64,000 nt of DNA, taken from the NCBI GenBank assembly GCA_963971405.1, contig CAXART010000009.1, positions 682,001 to 746,000 on the forward strand, written 5' to 3'. The DNA is from Psococerastis gibbosa (lineage: Eukaryota; Arthropoda; Insecta; Psocodea; Psocidae). The position numbers were made by a program, and so were the translations under genes. Shown here one piece after another: positions 11,144-24,140 of the stretch (positions are counted from its first letter, which is position 1; each line of letters begins with the position of its first letter). The notes beneath the pieces were generated by a model. The model saw only the letters and a program-made list of their open reading frames with translations. It was not told the origin of the DNA and did no database searches.

Positions 11144-12905
11144 GCAGGAACAATAGCTCATTGTTAAGTACAATACAGTGAGCCAAAATAGGCAAAATTA
11201 AGACACCTATATCTTTTTAAAACCTTTAAAAAAAATAAAATAAGTAAATAGCTATTTTTCTTATTCTTGTCTAATGAATTTTTTTTAGCTACATTTACAC
11301 CGATGAACACGCAGGAACAATTGCTCAATGTTAAGTACAATACAATGAGCCAAAATAAGCCAAACTAAGACACCCGTGTCATATCAAGACCTTTAAAAAA
11401 AATAAAATAAGTATATAGCTATTTTTCGTATTCTTGTCGAATGAATTTTTTGTAGCTACATTTACACCGATGTACACGCAGGAGCAAGTGTTCAATGTTA
11501 TGTACAATACAATGAGCCTAAATAAGCAAAATTAAGACACCTATATCTTTTAAAGACCTTTAAAAAAAATAAAATAAGTAAATAGCTATTTTTCTTATTC
11601 TTGTCGAATGAATTTTTTTTAGCTACATTTACACCGATGAACACGCAGGAGCAATTGTTCAATGTTAAGTACAATACAATGAGCCAAAATAAGCAAAATT
11701 AAGACACTCATATCATATCAAGACCTTTAAAAAAAAAAATAAGTATATAGCTATTTTTCTTATTCTTGTCGAATGAATTTTTTGTAGCTACATTTACACC
11801 GATGAACACGCTGGAGCAATTGCCTAATGTTAGATACAGTACAATGAGCCAAAATAAGCAAAATAAAGACACCTTTATCTTTTTAAAACCTTTAAAAAAA
11901 TAAAATAAGTAAATAGCTATTTTTCTTATTCTTGTCGAATGAATTTTTTTTAGCTACATTTACACCGATGAACACGCAGGAACAATTGCTCAATGTTAAG
12001 TACAATACAATGAGCCAAAATAAGTCAAATTAAGACACCCGTGTCATATCAAGACCTTTAAAAAAAATAAAAAAAGTATATAGCTATTTTTCGTATTCTT
12101 GTCGAATGAATTTTTTGTAGCTACATTTACACCGATGTACACGCAGGAGCAAGTGTTCAATGTTAAGTACAATACAATGAGCCTAAATAAGCAAAATTAA
12201 GACACCTATATCTATTAAAGACCTTTAAAAAAAATAATATAAGTAAATAGCTATTTTTCTTATTCTTGTCGAATGAATTTTTTTTAGCTACATTTACACC
12301 GATGAACACGCAGGAACAATTGCTCAATGTTAAGTACAATACAATGAGCCAAATTAAGCAAAATTAAGACACCTATATCTTTTTAAAACCTTTAAAAAAA
12401 AAATAAAATAAGTAAATAGCTATTTTTCTAATTCTTGTCGAATGAATTTTTTTTAGCTACATTTACACCGATGAACACGCAGGAGCAATTGCTCAATGTT
12501 AAGTACAATACAATGAGCCAAAATAAGCAAAATTAAGACACTCATATCATATCAAGACCTTTAAAAAAAAAAATAAGTATATAGCTATTTTTCTTATTCT
12601 TGTCGAATGAATTTTTTGTAGCTACATTTACACCGATGAACACGCTGGAGCAATTGCCTAATGTTAGATACAGTACAATGAGCCAAAATAAGCAAAATAA
12701 AGACACCTATATCTTTTTAAATCCTTTAAAAAAATAAAATAAGTAAATAGCTATTTTTCTTATTCTTGTCGAATGAATTTTTTTTAGCTACATTTACACC
12801 GATGAACACGCAGGAGCAATTGCTCAATGTTAATTACAATACAATGAGCCAAAATAAGCCAAATTAAGACACCCGTGTCATATCAAGACCTTTAAAAAAA
12901 ATAAA
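11144..12905. repeat. TAGCTCATTG module, copy 1 (short form)
   Basis: This recurring series includes ATAGCTCATTG, ATAGGCAAAATT, TGTCTAATGAA, GCCAAACTAAG and GTGTTCAATG, and two CGCTGG monomers (11809, 12643). The two CGCTGG monomers are 834 bp (five monomers) apart because the GGAGCAGTTGC monomer present in most other copies is absent here and in the matching copy at 46812. The absence therefore predates the A/B duplication. Confidence 0.78.
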
Positions 12906-13000
12906 ATAAGTATTTAGCTAATTTTCTTATTCTTGTCGAATGAATTTTTTTTAGCAACATTTAAACCGATGTACACGCAGGAGCAATTGTTTAATATCAA

Positions 13001-16000
13001 GTGCGATACAATGAGCCAAAATAAGCAAAATTAAGACACCTACATCTTTTAGAAACCTTTAAAAAAATAAAATAAGTAAATAGCTATTTTTCTTATTCTT
13101 GTCGAATGAATTTTTTTTAGCTACATTTACAACGATGAACACGCAGAAGCAATTGCTCAATGTTAATTACAATACAATGAGCCAAAATAAGCCAAATTTA
13201 GACACCCGTGTCATATCAAGACCTTTAAAAAAAATAAAATAAGTATATAGCTAATTTTCTTATTCTTGTCGAATGAATTTTTTTTAGCTACATTTACACC
13301 GATGAACACGCAGGAGCAATTGCTCAATGTCACGTACAATACAATGAGCCTAAATAAGCAAAATTAAGACACCTATATCTTTTTAAGACCTTTAAAAAAA
13401 ATAAAATAAGTAAATAGCTATTTTTCTTATTCTTGTCGAATGAATTTTTTTTAGCTACATTTACACCGATGAACACGCAGGAACAATTGCTCAATGTTAA
13501 GTACAATACAATGAGCCAAAATAAGCAAAATTAAGACACCTATATCTTTTTAAAACCTTTAAAAAAAATAAAATAAGTAATTAGCTATTTTTCTTATTCT
13601 TGTCGAATGAATTTTTTTTAGCTACATTTACACCGATGAACACGCACGAGCAATTGCTCAATGTCAAGCACAATACAATGAGCCTAAATAAGCAAAATTA
13701 AGACACCTATATCTTTTTAAGACCTTTAAAAAAAATAAAATAAGTAAATAGCTATTTTTCTTATTCTTGTCGAATGAATTTTTTTTAGCTACATTTACAC
13801 CGATGAACACGCAGGAGCAATTGTTCAATGTTAAGTACAATACAATGAGCCAAAATAAGCAAAATTAAGACACCCTTATCATATCAAGACCTTTAAAAAA
13901 AATAAAAAAAGTAAATAGCTATTTTTTTTATTCTTGTCGAATGAATTTTTTTTAGCAACATTTAAACCGATGTACACGCAGGAGCAATTGTTTAATATCA
14001 AGTACGATACAATGAGCCAAAATAAGCAAAACTAAGACACCTACATCTTTTAGAAACCTTTAAAAAAATAAAATAAGTAAATAGCTATTTTTCTTATTCT
14101 TGTCGAATGAATTTTTTTTAGCTACATTTACAACGATGAACACGCAGAAGCAATTGCTCAATGTTAAGTGCAATACAATGAGCCAAAATAAGCAAAATTT
14201 AGACACCCGTGTCATATCAAGACCTTTAAAAAAAAAAAAATAATTATATAGCTAATTTTCTTATTCTTGTCGAATGAATTTTTTTTAGCTACATTTACAC
14301 CGATGAACACGCAGGAGCAATTTCTCAATGTTAAGTACAATACAATGAGCCAAAATAAGCCAAATTAAGACACTTATGTCATATCAAGACCTTTAAAAAA
14401 AATAAAATAAGTATTTAGCTAATTTTCTTATTCTTGTCGAATGAATTTTTATTAGCTACATTTACACCGATGAACACGCAGGAGCAATTGTTTAATATCA
14501 AGTACGATACAATGAGCCAAAATAAGCAAAATTAAGACACCTATATCTTTTTAAAACCTTTAAAAAAATAAAATAAGTAAATAGCTATTTTTCTTATTCT
14601 TGTCGAATGAATTTTTTTTAGCTACATTTACACCGATGAACACGCAGGAACAATTGCTCAATGTTAAGTACAATACAATGAGCCATAATAAGCCAAATTA
14701 AGACACCCGTGTCATATCAAGACCTTTAAAAAAAATAAAATAAGTATATAGCTATTTTTCGTATTCTTGTCGAATGAATTTTTTGTAGCTACATTTACAC
14801 CGATGTACACGCAGGAGCAAGTGTTTAATGTTAAGTACAATACAATGAGCCTAAATAAGCAAAATTAAGACACCTATATCTTTTAAAGACCTTTAAAAAA
14901 AATAATATAAGTAAATAGCTATTTTTCTTATTCTTGTCGAATGAATTTTTTTTAGCTACATTTACACCGATGAACACGCAGGAACAATTGCTCAATGTTA
15001 CGTACAATACAATGAGCCAAATTAAGCAAAATTAAGACACCTATATCTTTTTAAAACCTTTAAAAAAAATAAAATAAGTAAATAGCTATTTTTCTTATTC
15101 TTGTCGAATGAATTTTTTTTAGCTACATTTACACCGATGAACACGCAGGAGCAATTGCTCAATGTCAAGTACAATACAATGAGCCAAAATAAGCAAAATT
15201 AAGACACTCATATCATATCAAGACCTTTAAAAAAAAAAATAAGTATATAGCTATTTTTCTTATTCTTGTCGAATGAATTTTTTGTAGCTACATTTACACC
15301 GATGAACACGCTGGAGCAATTGCCTAATGTTAGATACAGTACAATGAGCCAAAATAAGCAAAATAAAGACACCTATATCTTTTTAAAACCTTTAAAAAAA
15401 TAAAATAAGTAAATAGCTATTTTTCTTATTCTTGTCGAATGAATTTTTTTTAGCTACATTTACACCGATGAACACGCAGGAACAATTGCTCAATGTTAAG
15501 TACAATACAATGAGCCAAAATAAGCAAAATTAAGACACCTATATCTTTTTAATACCTTTAAAAAAAATAAAATAAGTAATTAGCTATTTTTCTTATTCTT
15601 GTCGAATGAATTTTTTTTAGCTACATTTACACCGATGAACACGCACGAGCAATTGCTCAATGTCAAGTACAATACAATGAGCCTAAATAAGCAAAATTAA
15701 GACACCTATGACTTTTTAAGACCTTTAAAAAAAATAAAATAAGTAAATAGCTATTTATCTTATTCTTGTCGAATGAATTTGTTTTAGCTACATTTACACC
15801 GATGAACACGCAGGAACAATTGCTCAATGTTAAGTACAATACAATGAGCCAAAATAAGCAAAATTAAGACACCTATATCTTTTTAAAACCTTTAAAAAAA
15901 ATAAAATAAGTAATTAGCTATTTTTCTTATTCCTGTCGAATGAATTTTTTTTAGCTACATTTACACCGATGAACACGCAGGAACAATTGCTCAATGTTAA

Positions 16001-16832
16001 GTACAATACAATGAGGCAAAATAAGCAAAATTAAGACACCTATATCTTTTTAAAACCTTTAAAAAAATAAAATAAGTAAATAGCTATTTTTCCTATTCTT
16101 GTCGAATGAATTTTTTTTAGCTACATTTACACCGATGAACACGCAGGAGCAACTGCTCAATGTTAAGTACAATACAATGAGCCAAAATAAGCCAAATTAA
16201 GACACCCGCGTCATATCAAGACCTTTAAAAAAAATAAAATAAGTATATAGCTATTTTTCGTATTCTTGTCGAATGAATTTTTTGTAGCAACATTTAAACC
16301 GATGAACACGCAGGAGCAATTGCTCAATGTCAAGTACAATACAGTGAGCCAAAATAAGCAAAATTAAGACACCTATATCTTTTTAAAACCTTTAAAAAAA
16401 TAAAATAAGTATATAGCTATTTTTCTTATTCTTGTCGAATGAATTTTTTGTAGCTACATTTACACCGATGAACACGCTGGAGCAATTGCCTAATGTTAGA
16501 TACAGTACAATGAGCCAAAATAAGCAAAATAAAGACACCTATATCTTTTTAAATCCTTTAAAAAAATAAAATAAGTAAATAGCTATTTTTCTTATTCTTG
16601 TCGAATGAATTTTTTTTAGCTACATTTACACCGATGAACACGCAGGAGCAATTGCTCAATGTTAATTACAATACAATGAGCCAAAATAAGCCAAATTAAG
16701 ACACCCGTGTCATATCAAGACCTTTAAAAAAAATAAAATAAGTATTTAGCTAATTTTCTTATTCTTGTCGAATGAATTTTTTTTAGCAACATTTAAACCG
16801 ATGTACACGCAGGAGCAATTGTTTAATATCAA
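13001..16832. repeat. 25-monomer HOR unit, copy 1, two monomers deleted (3832 bp)
   Basis: This unit runs from one GTGCGATAC monomer to the next. The intact unit is 4166 bp (25 monomers), as at 16833 and 48669. Here two monomers are missing relative to the copy-B counterpart. The GGAGCAGTTGC monomer is absent near 14640. A second is lost at about 16283, where TTTTTTGTAGC of one monomer type runs straight into AACATTTAAACC of another. The unit also contains ATAATTATATAG, TTTTATTAG and TATGAC marker monomers in the same relative order as the 19-mer HOR, so both units derive from a common ancestor. Confidence 0.85.
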
Positions 16833-19800
16833 GTGCGATACAATGAGCCAAAATAAGCAAAATTAAGACACCTACATCTTTTAGAAACCTTTAAAAAAAT
16901 AAAATAAGTAAATAGCTATTTTTCTTATTCTTGTCGAATGAATTTTTTTTAGCTACATTTACAACGATGAACACGCAGAAGCAATTGCTCAATGTTAATT
17001 ACAATACAATGAGCCAAAATAAGCCAAATTTAGACACCCGTGTCATATCAAGACCTTTAAAAAAAATAAAATAAGTATATAGCTAATTTTCTTATTCTTG
17101 TCGAATGAATTTTTTTTAGCTACATTTACACCGATGAACACGCAGGAGCAATTGCTCAATGTCACGTACAATACAATGAGCCTAAATAAGCAAAATTAAG
17201 ACACCTATATCTTTTTAAGACCTTTAAAAAAAATAAAATAAGTAAATAGCTATTTTTCTTATTCTTGTCGAATGAATTTTTTTTAGCTACATTTACACCG
17301 ATGAACACGCAGGAACAATTGCTCAATGTTAAGTACAATACAATGAGCCAAAATAAGCAAAATTAAGACACCTATATCTTTTTAAAACCTTTAAAAAAAA
17401 TAAAATAAGTAATTAGCTATTTTTCTTATTCTTGTCGAATGAATTTTTTTTAGCTACATTTACACCGATGAACACGCACGAGCAATTGCTCAATGTCAAG
17501 CACAATACAATGAGCCTAAATAAGCAAAATTAAGACACCTATATCTTTTTAAGACCTTTAAAAAAAATAAAATAAGTAAATAGCTATTTTTCTTATTCTT
17601 GTCGAATGAATTTTTTTTAGCTACATTTACACCGATGAACACGCAGGAGCAATTGTTCAATGTTAAGTACAATACAATGAGCCAAAATAAGCAAAATTAA
17701 GACACCCTTATCATATCAAGACCTTTAAAAAAAATAAAAAAAGTAAATAGCTATTTTTTTTATTCTTGTCGAATGAATTTTTTTTAGCAACATTTAAACC
17801 GATGTACACGCAGGAGCAATTGTTTAATATCAAGTACGATACAATGAGCCAAAATAAGCAAAACTAAGACACCTACATCTTTTAGAAACCTTTAAAAAAA
17901 TAAAATAAGTAAATAGCTATTTTTCTTATTCTTGTCGAATGAATTTTTTTTAGCTACATTTACAACGATGAACACGCAGAAGCAATTGCTCAATGTTAAG
18001 TGCAATACAATGAGCCAAAATAAGCAAAATTTAGACACCCGTGTCATATCAAGACCTTTAAAAAAAAAAAAATAATTATATAGCTAATTTTCTTATTCTT
18101 GTCGAATGAATTTTTTTTAGCTACATTTACACCGATGAACACGCAGGAGCAATTTCTCAATGTTAAGTACAATACAATGAGCCAAAATAAGCCAAATTAA
18201 GACACTTATGTCATATCAAGACCTTTAAAAAAAATAAAATAAGTATTTAGCTAATTTTCTTATTCTTGTCGAATGAATTTTTATTAGCTACATTTACACC
18301 GATGAACACGCAGGAGCAATTGTTTAATATCAAGTACGATACAATGAGCCAAAATAAGCAAAATTAAGACACCTATATCTTTTTAAAACCTTTAAAAAAA
18401 TAAAATAAGTAAATAGCTATTTTTCTTATTCTTGTCGAATGAATTTTTTTTAGCTACATTTACACCGATGAACACGCAGGAGCAGTTGCTCAATGTTAAT
18501 TACAATACAATGAGCCAAAATAAGCCAAATTAAGACACCCGTGTCATATCAAGACCTTTAAAAAAAATAAAATAAGTATTTAGCTAATTTTCTTATTCTT
18601 GTCGAATGAATTTTTTTTAGCTACATTTACACCGATGAACACGCAGGAACAATTGCTCAATGTTAAGTGCAATACAATGAGCCATAATAAGCCAAATTAA
18701 GACACCCGTGTCATATCAAGACCTTTAAAAAAAATAAAATAAGTATATAGCTATTTTTCGTATTCTTGTCGAATGAATTTTTTGTAGCTACATTTACACC
18801 GATGTACACGCAGGAGCAAGTGTTTAATGTTAAGTACAATACAATGAGCCTAAATAAGCAAAATTAAGACACCTATATCTTTTAAAGACCTTTAAAAAAA
18901 ATAATATAAGTAAATAGCTATTTTTCTTATTCTTGTCGAATGAATTTTTTTTAGCTACATTTACACCGATGAACACGCAGGAACAATTGCTCAATGTTAC
19001 GTACAATACAATGAGCCAAATTAAGCAAAATTAAGACACCTATATCTTTTTAAAACCTTTAAAAAAAATAAAATAAGTAAATAGCTATTTTTCTTATTCT
19101 TGTCGAATGAATTTTTTTTAGCTACATTTACACCGATGAACACGCAGGAGCAATTGCTCAATGTCAAGTACAATACAATGAGCCAAAATAAGCAAAATTA
19201 AGACACTCATATCATATCAAGACCTTTAAAAAAAAAAATAAGTATATAGCTATTTTTCTTATTCTTGTCGAATGAATTTTTTGTAGCTACATTTACACCG
19301 ATGAACACGCTGGAGCAATTGCCTAATGTTAGATACAGTACAATGAGCCAAAATAAGCAAAATAAAGACACCTATATCTTTTTAAAACCTTTAAAAAAAT
19401 AAAATAAGTAAATAGCTATTTTTCTTATTCTTGTCGAATGAATTTTTTTTAGCTACATTTACACCGATGAACACGCAGGAACAATTGCTCAATGTTAAGT
19501 ACAATACAATGAGCCAAAATAAGCAAAATTAAGACACCTATATCTTTTTAATACCTTTAAAAAAAATAAAATAAGTAATTAGCTATTTTTCTTATTCTTG
19601 TCGAATGAATTTTTTTTAGCTACATTTACACCGATGAACACGCACGAGCAATTGCTCAATGTCAAGTACAATACAATGAGCCTAAATAAGCAAAATTAAG
19701 ACACCTATGACTTTTTAAGACCTTTAAAAAAAATAAAATAAGTAAATAGCTATTTATCTTATTCTTGTCGAATGAATTTGTTTTAGCTACATTTACACCG

Positions 19801-20998
19801 ATGAACACGCAGGAACAATTGCTCAATGTTAAGTACAATACAATGAGCCAAAATAAGCAAAATTAAGACACCTATATCTTTTTAAAACCTTTAAAAAAAA
19901 TAAAATAAGTAATTAGCTATTTTTCTTATTCCTGTCGAATGAATTTTTTTTAGCTACATTTACACCGATGAACACGCAGGAACAATTGCTCAATGTTAAG
20001 TACAATACAATGAGGCAAAATAAGCAAAATTAAGACACCTATATCTTTTTAAAACCTTTAAAAAAATAAAATAAGTAAATAGCTATTTTTCCTATTCTTG
20101 TCGAATGAATTTTTTTTAGCTACATTTACACCGATGAACACGCAGGAGCAACTGCTCAATGTTAAGTACAATACAATGAGCCAAAATAAGCCAAATTAAG
20201 ACACCCGCGTCATATCAAGACCTTTAAAAAAAATAAAATAAGTATATAGCTATTTTTCGTATTCTTGTCGAATGAATTTTTTGTAGCTACATTTACACCG
20301 ATGTACACGCAGGAGCAAGTGCTCAATGTTAAGTACAATACAATGAGCCAAAATAAGCAAAATTTAGACACCCTTATCATATCAAGACCTTTAAAAAAAA
20401 TAATATAAGTAAATAGCTATTTTTTTTATTCTTGTCGAATGAATTTTTTTTAGCAACATTTAAACCGATGAACACGCAGGAGCAATTGCTCAATGTCAAG
20501 TACAATACAGTGAGCCAAAATAAGCAAAATTAAGACACCTATATCTTTTTAAAACCTTTAAAAAAATAAAATAAGTATATAGCTATTTTTCTTATTCTTG
20601 TCGAATGAATTTTTTGTAGCTACATTTACACCGATGAACACGCTGGAGCAATTGCCTAATGTTAGATACAGTACAATGAGCCAAAATAAGCAAAATAAAG
20701 ACACCTATATCTTTTTAAATCCTTTAAAAAAATAAAATAAGTAAATAGCTATTTTTCTTATTCTTGTCGAATGAATTTTTTTTAGCTACATTTACACCGA
20801 TGAACACGCAGGAGCAATTGCTCAATGTTAATTACAATACAATGAGCCAAAATAAGCCAAATTAAGACACCCGTGTCATATCAAGACCTTTAAAAAAAAT
20901 AAAATAAGTATTTAGCTAATTTTCTTATTCTTGTCGAATGAATTTTTTTTAGCAACATTTAAACCGATGTACACGCAGGAGCAATTGTTTAATATCAA
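16833..20998. repeat. 25-monomer HOR unit, copy 2 (intact, 4166 bp)
   Basis: This is the intact 25-mer from GTGCGATAC at 16833 to the next at 20999. It contains CAATTGCTCA at 17983, CGCTGG at 19308 and 20641 (1333 bp, eight monomers apart) and ATGAGGC near 20010. The GTGCTCAATG plus CCTTATC monomer near 20330 is present, while copy 1 lost it. The length matches the unit at 48669-52834. Confidence 0.88.
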
Positions 20999-23900
20999 GT
21001 GCGATACAATGAGCCAAAATAAGCAAAATTAAGACACCTACATCTTTTAGAAACCTTTAAAAAAATAAAATAAGTAAATAGCTATTTTTCTTATTCTTGT
21101 CGAATGAATTTTTTTTAGCTACATTTACAACGATGAACACGCAGAAGCAATTGCTCAATGTTAATTACAATACAATGAGCCAAAATAAGCCAAATTTAGA
21201 CACCCGTGTCATATCAAGACCTTTAAAAAAAATAAAATAAGTATATAGCTAATTTTCTTATTCTTGTCGAATGAATTTTTTTTAGCTACATTTACACCGA
21301 TGAACACGCAGGAGCAATTGCTCAATGTCACGTACAATACAATGAGCCTAAATAAGCAAAATTAAGACACCTATATCTTTTTAAGACCTTTAAAAAAAAT
21401 AAAATAAGTAAATAGCTATTTTTCTTATTCTTGTCGAATGAATTTTTTTTAGCTACATTTACACCGATGAACACGCAGGAACAATTGCTCAATGTTAAGT
21501 ACAATACAATGAGCCAAAATAAGCAAAATTAAGACACCTATATCTTTTTAAAACCTTTAAAAAAAATAAAATAAGTAATTAGCTATTTTTCTTATTCTTG
21601 TCGAATGAATTTTTTTTAGCTACATTTACACCGATGAACACGCACGAGCAATTGCTCAATGTCAAGCACAATACAATGAGCCTAAATAAGCAAAATTAAG
21701 ACACCTATATCTTTTTAAGACCTTTAAAAAAAATAAAATAAGTAAATAGCTATTTTTCTTATTCTTGTCGAATGAATTTTTTTTAGCTACATTTACACCG
21801 ATGAACACGCAGGAGCAATTGTTCAATGTTAAGTACAATACAATGAGCCAAAATAAGCAAAATTAAGACACCCTTATCATATCAAGACCTTTAAAAAAAA
21901 TAAAAAAAGTAAATAGCTATTTTTTTTATTCTTGTCGAATGAATTTTTTTTAGCAACATTTAAGCCGATGTACACGCAGGAGCAATTGTTTAATATCAAG
22001 TACGATACAATGAGCCAAAATAAGCAAAACTAAGACACCTACATCTTTTAGAAACCTTTAAAAAAATAAAATAAGTAAATAGCTATTTTTCTTATTCTTG
22101 TCGAATGAATTTTTTTTAGCTACATTTACAACGATGAACACGCAGAAGCAATTGCTCAATGTTAAGTGCAATACAATGAGCCAAAATAAGCAAAATTTAG
22201 ACACCCGTGTCATATCAAGACCTTTAAAAAAAATAAAATAATTATATAGCTAATTTTCTTATTCTTGTCGAATGAATTTTTTTTAGCTACATTTACACCG
22301 ATGAACACGCAGGAGCAATTGTTTAATATCAAGTACGATACAATGAGCCAAAATAAGCAAAATTAAGACACCTATATCTTTTTAAAACCTTTAAAAAAAT
22401 AAAATAAGTAAATAGCTATTTTTCTTATTCTTGTCGAATGAATTTTTTTTAGCTACATTTACACCGATGAACACGCAGGAGCAGTTGCTCAATGTTAATT
22501 ACAATACAATGAGCCAAAATAAGCCAAATTAAGACACCCGTGTCATATCAAGACCTTTAAAAAAAATAAAATAAGTATTTAGCTAATTTTCTTATTCTTG
22601 TCGAATGAATTTTTTTTAGCTACATTTACACCGATGAACACGCAGGAACAATTGCTCAATGTTAAGTACAATACAATGAGCCATAATAAGCCAAATTAAG
22701 ACACCCGTGTCATATCAAGACCTTTAAAAAAAATAAAATAAGTATATAGCTATTTTTCGTATTCTTGTCGAATGAATTTTTTGTAGCTACATTTACACCG
22801 ATGTACACGCAGGAGCAAGTGTTTAATGTTAAGTACAATACAATGAGCCTAAATAAGCAAAATTAAGACACCTATATCTTTTAAAGACCTTTAAAAAAAA
22901 TAATATAAGTAAATAGCTATTTTTCTTATTCTTGTCGAATGAATTTTTTTTAGCTACATTTACACCGATGAACACGCAGGAACAATTGCTCAATGTTACG
23001 TACAATACAATGAGCCAAATTAAGCAAAATTAAGACACCTATATCTTTTTAAAACCTTTAAAAAAAATAAAATAAGTAAATAGCTATTTTTCTTATTCTT
23101 GTCGAATGAATTTTTTTTAGCTACATTTACACCGATGAACACGCAGGAGCAATTGCTCAATGTCAAGTACAATACAATGAGCCAAAATAAGCAAAATTAA
23201 GACACTCATATCATATCAAGACCTTTAAAAAAAAAAATAAGTATATAGCTATTTTTCTTATTCTTGTCGAATGAATTTTTTGTAGCTACATTTACACCGA
23301 TGAACACGCTGGAGCAATTGCCTAATGTTAGATACAGTACAATGAGCCAAAATAAGCAAAATAAAGACACCTATATCTTTTTAAAACCTTTAAAAAAATA
23401 AAATAAGTAAATAGCTATTTTTCTTATTCTTGTCGAATGAATTTTTTTTAGCTACATTTACACCGATGAACACGCAGGAACAATTGCTCAATGTTAAGTA
23501 CAATACAATGAGCCAAAATAAGCAAAATTAAGACACCTATATCTTTTTAATACCTTTAAAAAAAATAAAATAAGTAATTAGCTATTTTTCTTATTCTTGT
23601 CGAATGAATTTTTTTTAGCTACATTTACACCGATGAACACGCACGAGCAATTGCTCAATGTCAAGTACAATACAATGAGCCTAAATAAGCAAAATTAAGA
23701 CACCTATGACTTTTTAAGACCTTTAAAAAAAATAAAATAAGTAAATAGCTATTTATCTTATTCTTGTCGAATGAATTTGTTTTAGCTACATTTACACCGA
23801 TGAACACGCAGGAACAATTGCTCAATGTTAAGTACAATACAATGAGCCAAAATAAGCAAAATTAAGACACCTATATCTTTTTAAAACCTTTAAAAAAAAT

Positions 23901-24104
23901 AAAATAAGTAATTAGCTATTTTTCTTATTCCTGTCGAATGAATTTTTTTTAGCTACATTTACACCGATGAACACGCAGGAACAATTTCTCAATGTTAAGT
24001 ACAATACAATGAGGCAAAATAAGCAAAATTAAGACACCTATATCTTTTTAAAACCTTTAAAAAAATAAAATAAGTAAATAGCTATTTTTCTTATTCTTGT
24101 CTAA
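20999..24104. repeat. 25-monomer HOR unit, copy 3, truncated and one monomer deleted
   Basis: It follows the 25-mer order but lacks the AATTTCTC monomer: near 22281 a T8-tract monomer runs directly into the GTTTAATATC end. The unit then stops at about 24100, where the expected GGAGCAACTGC monomer is replaced by TGTCTAATGAA and a TAGCTCATTG module. A private AACAATTTCTC variant sits near 23982. AAGCCGATG near 21963 is another private change. Confidence 0.8.
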
Positions 24105-24140
24105 TGAATTTTTTTTAGCTACATTTACACCGATGAACAC

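Larger units (their letters stand above)
9797..13000. repeat. Linker block of ~19 monomers with TAGCTCATTG module (first of three copies)
   Basis: Its order is: GGAGCAACTGC, CGCGTC and GCAAGTGGTC monomers; a CAATAGCTCA monomer (10151); a monomer with a shortened A-tract lead CCTTAAAA (10390); a second GAGGC/GGAGCAACTGC/GTGGTC set; and then a TAGCTCATTG module. The block recurs at 32299-35669 (offset 22502 bp, one extra monomer near 34485) and at 45465-48668 (offset 35668 bp). The CCTTAAAA oddity is shared by all three copies, so they descend from one block and do not reflect chance variation. Confidence 0.82.
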
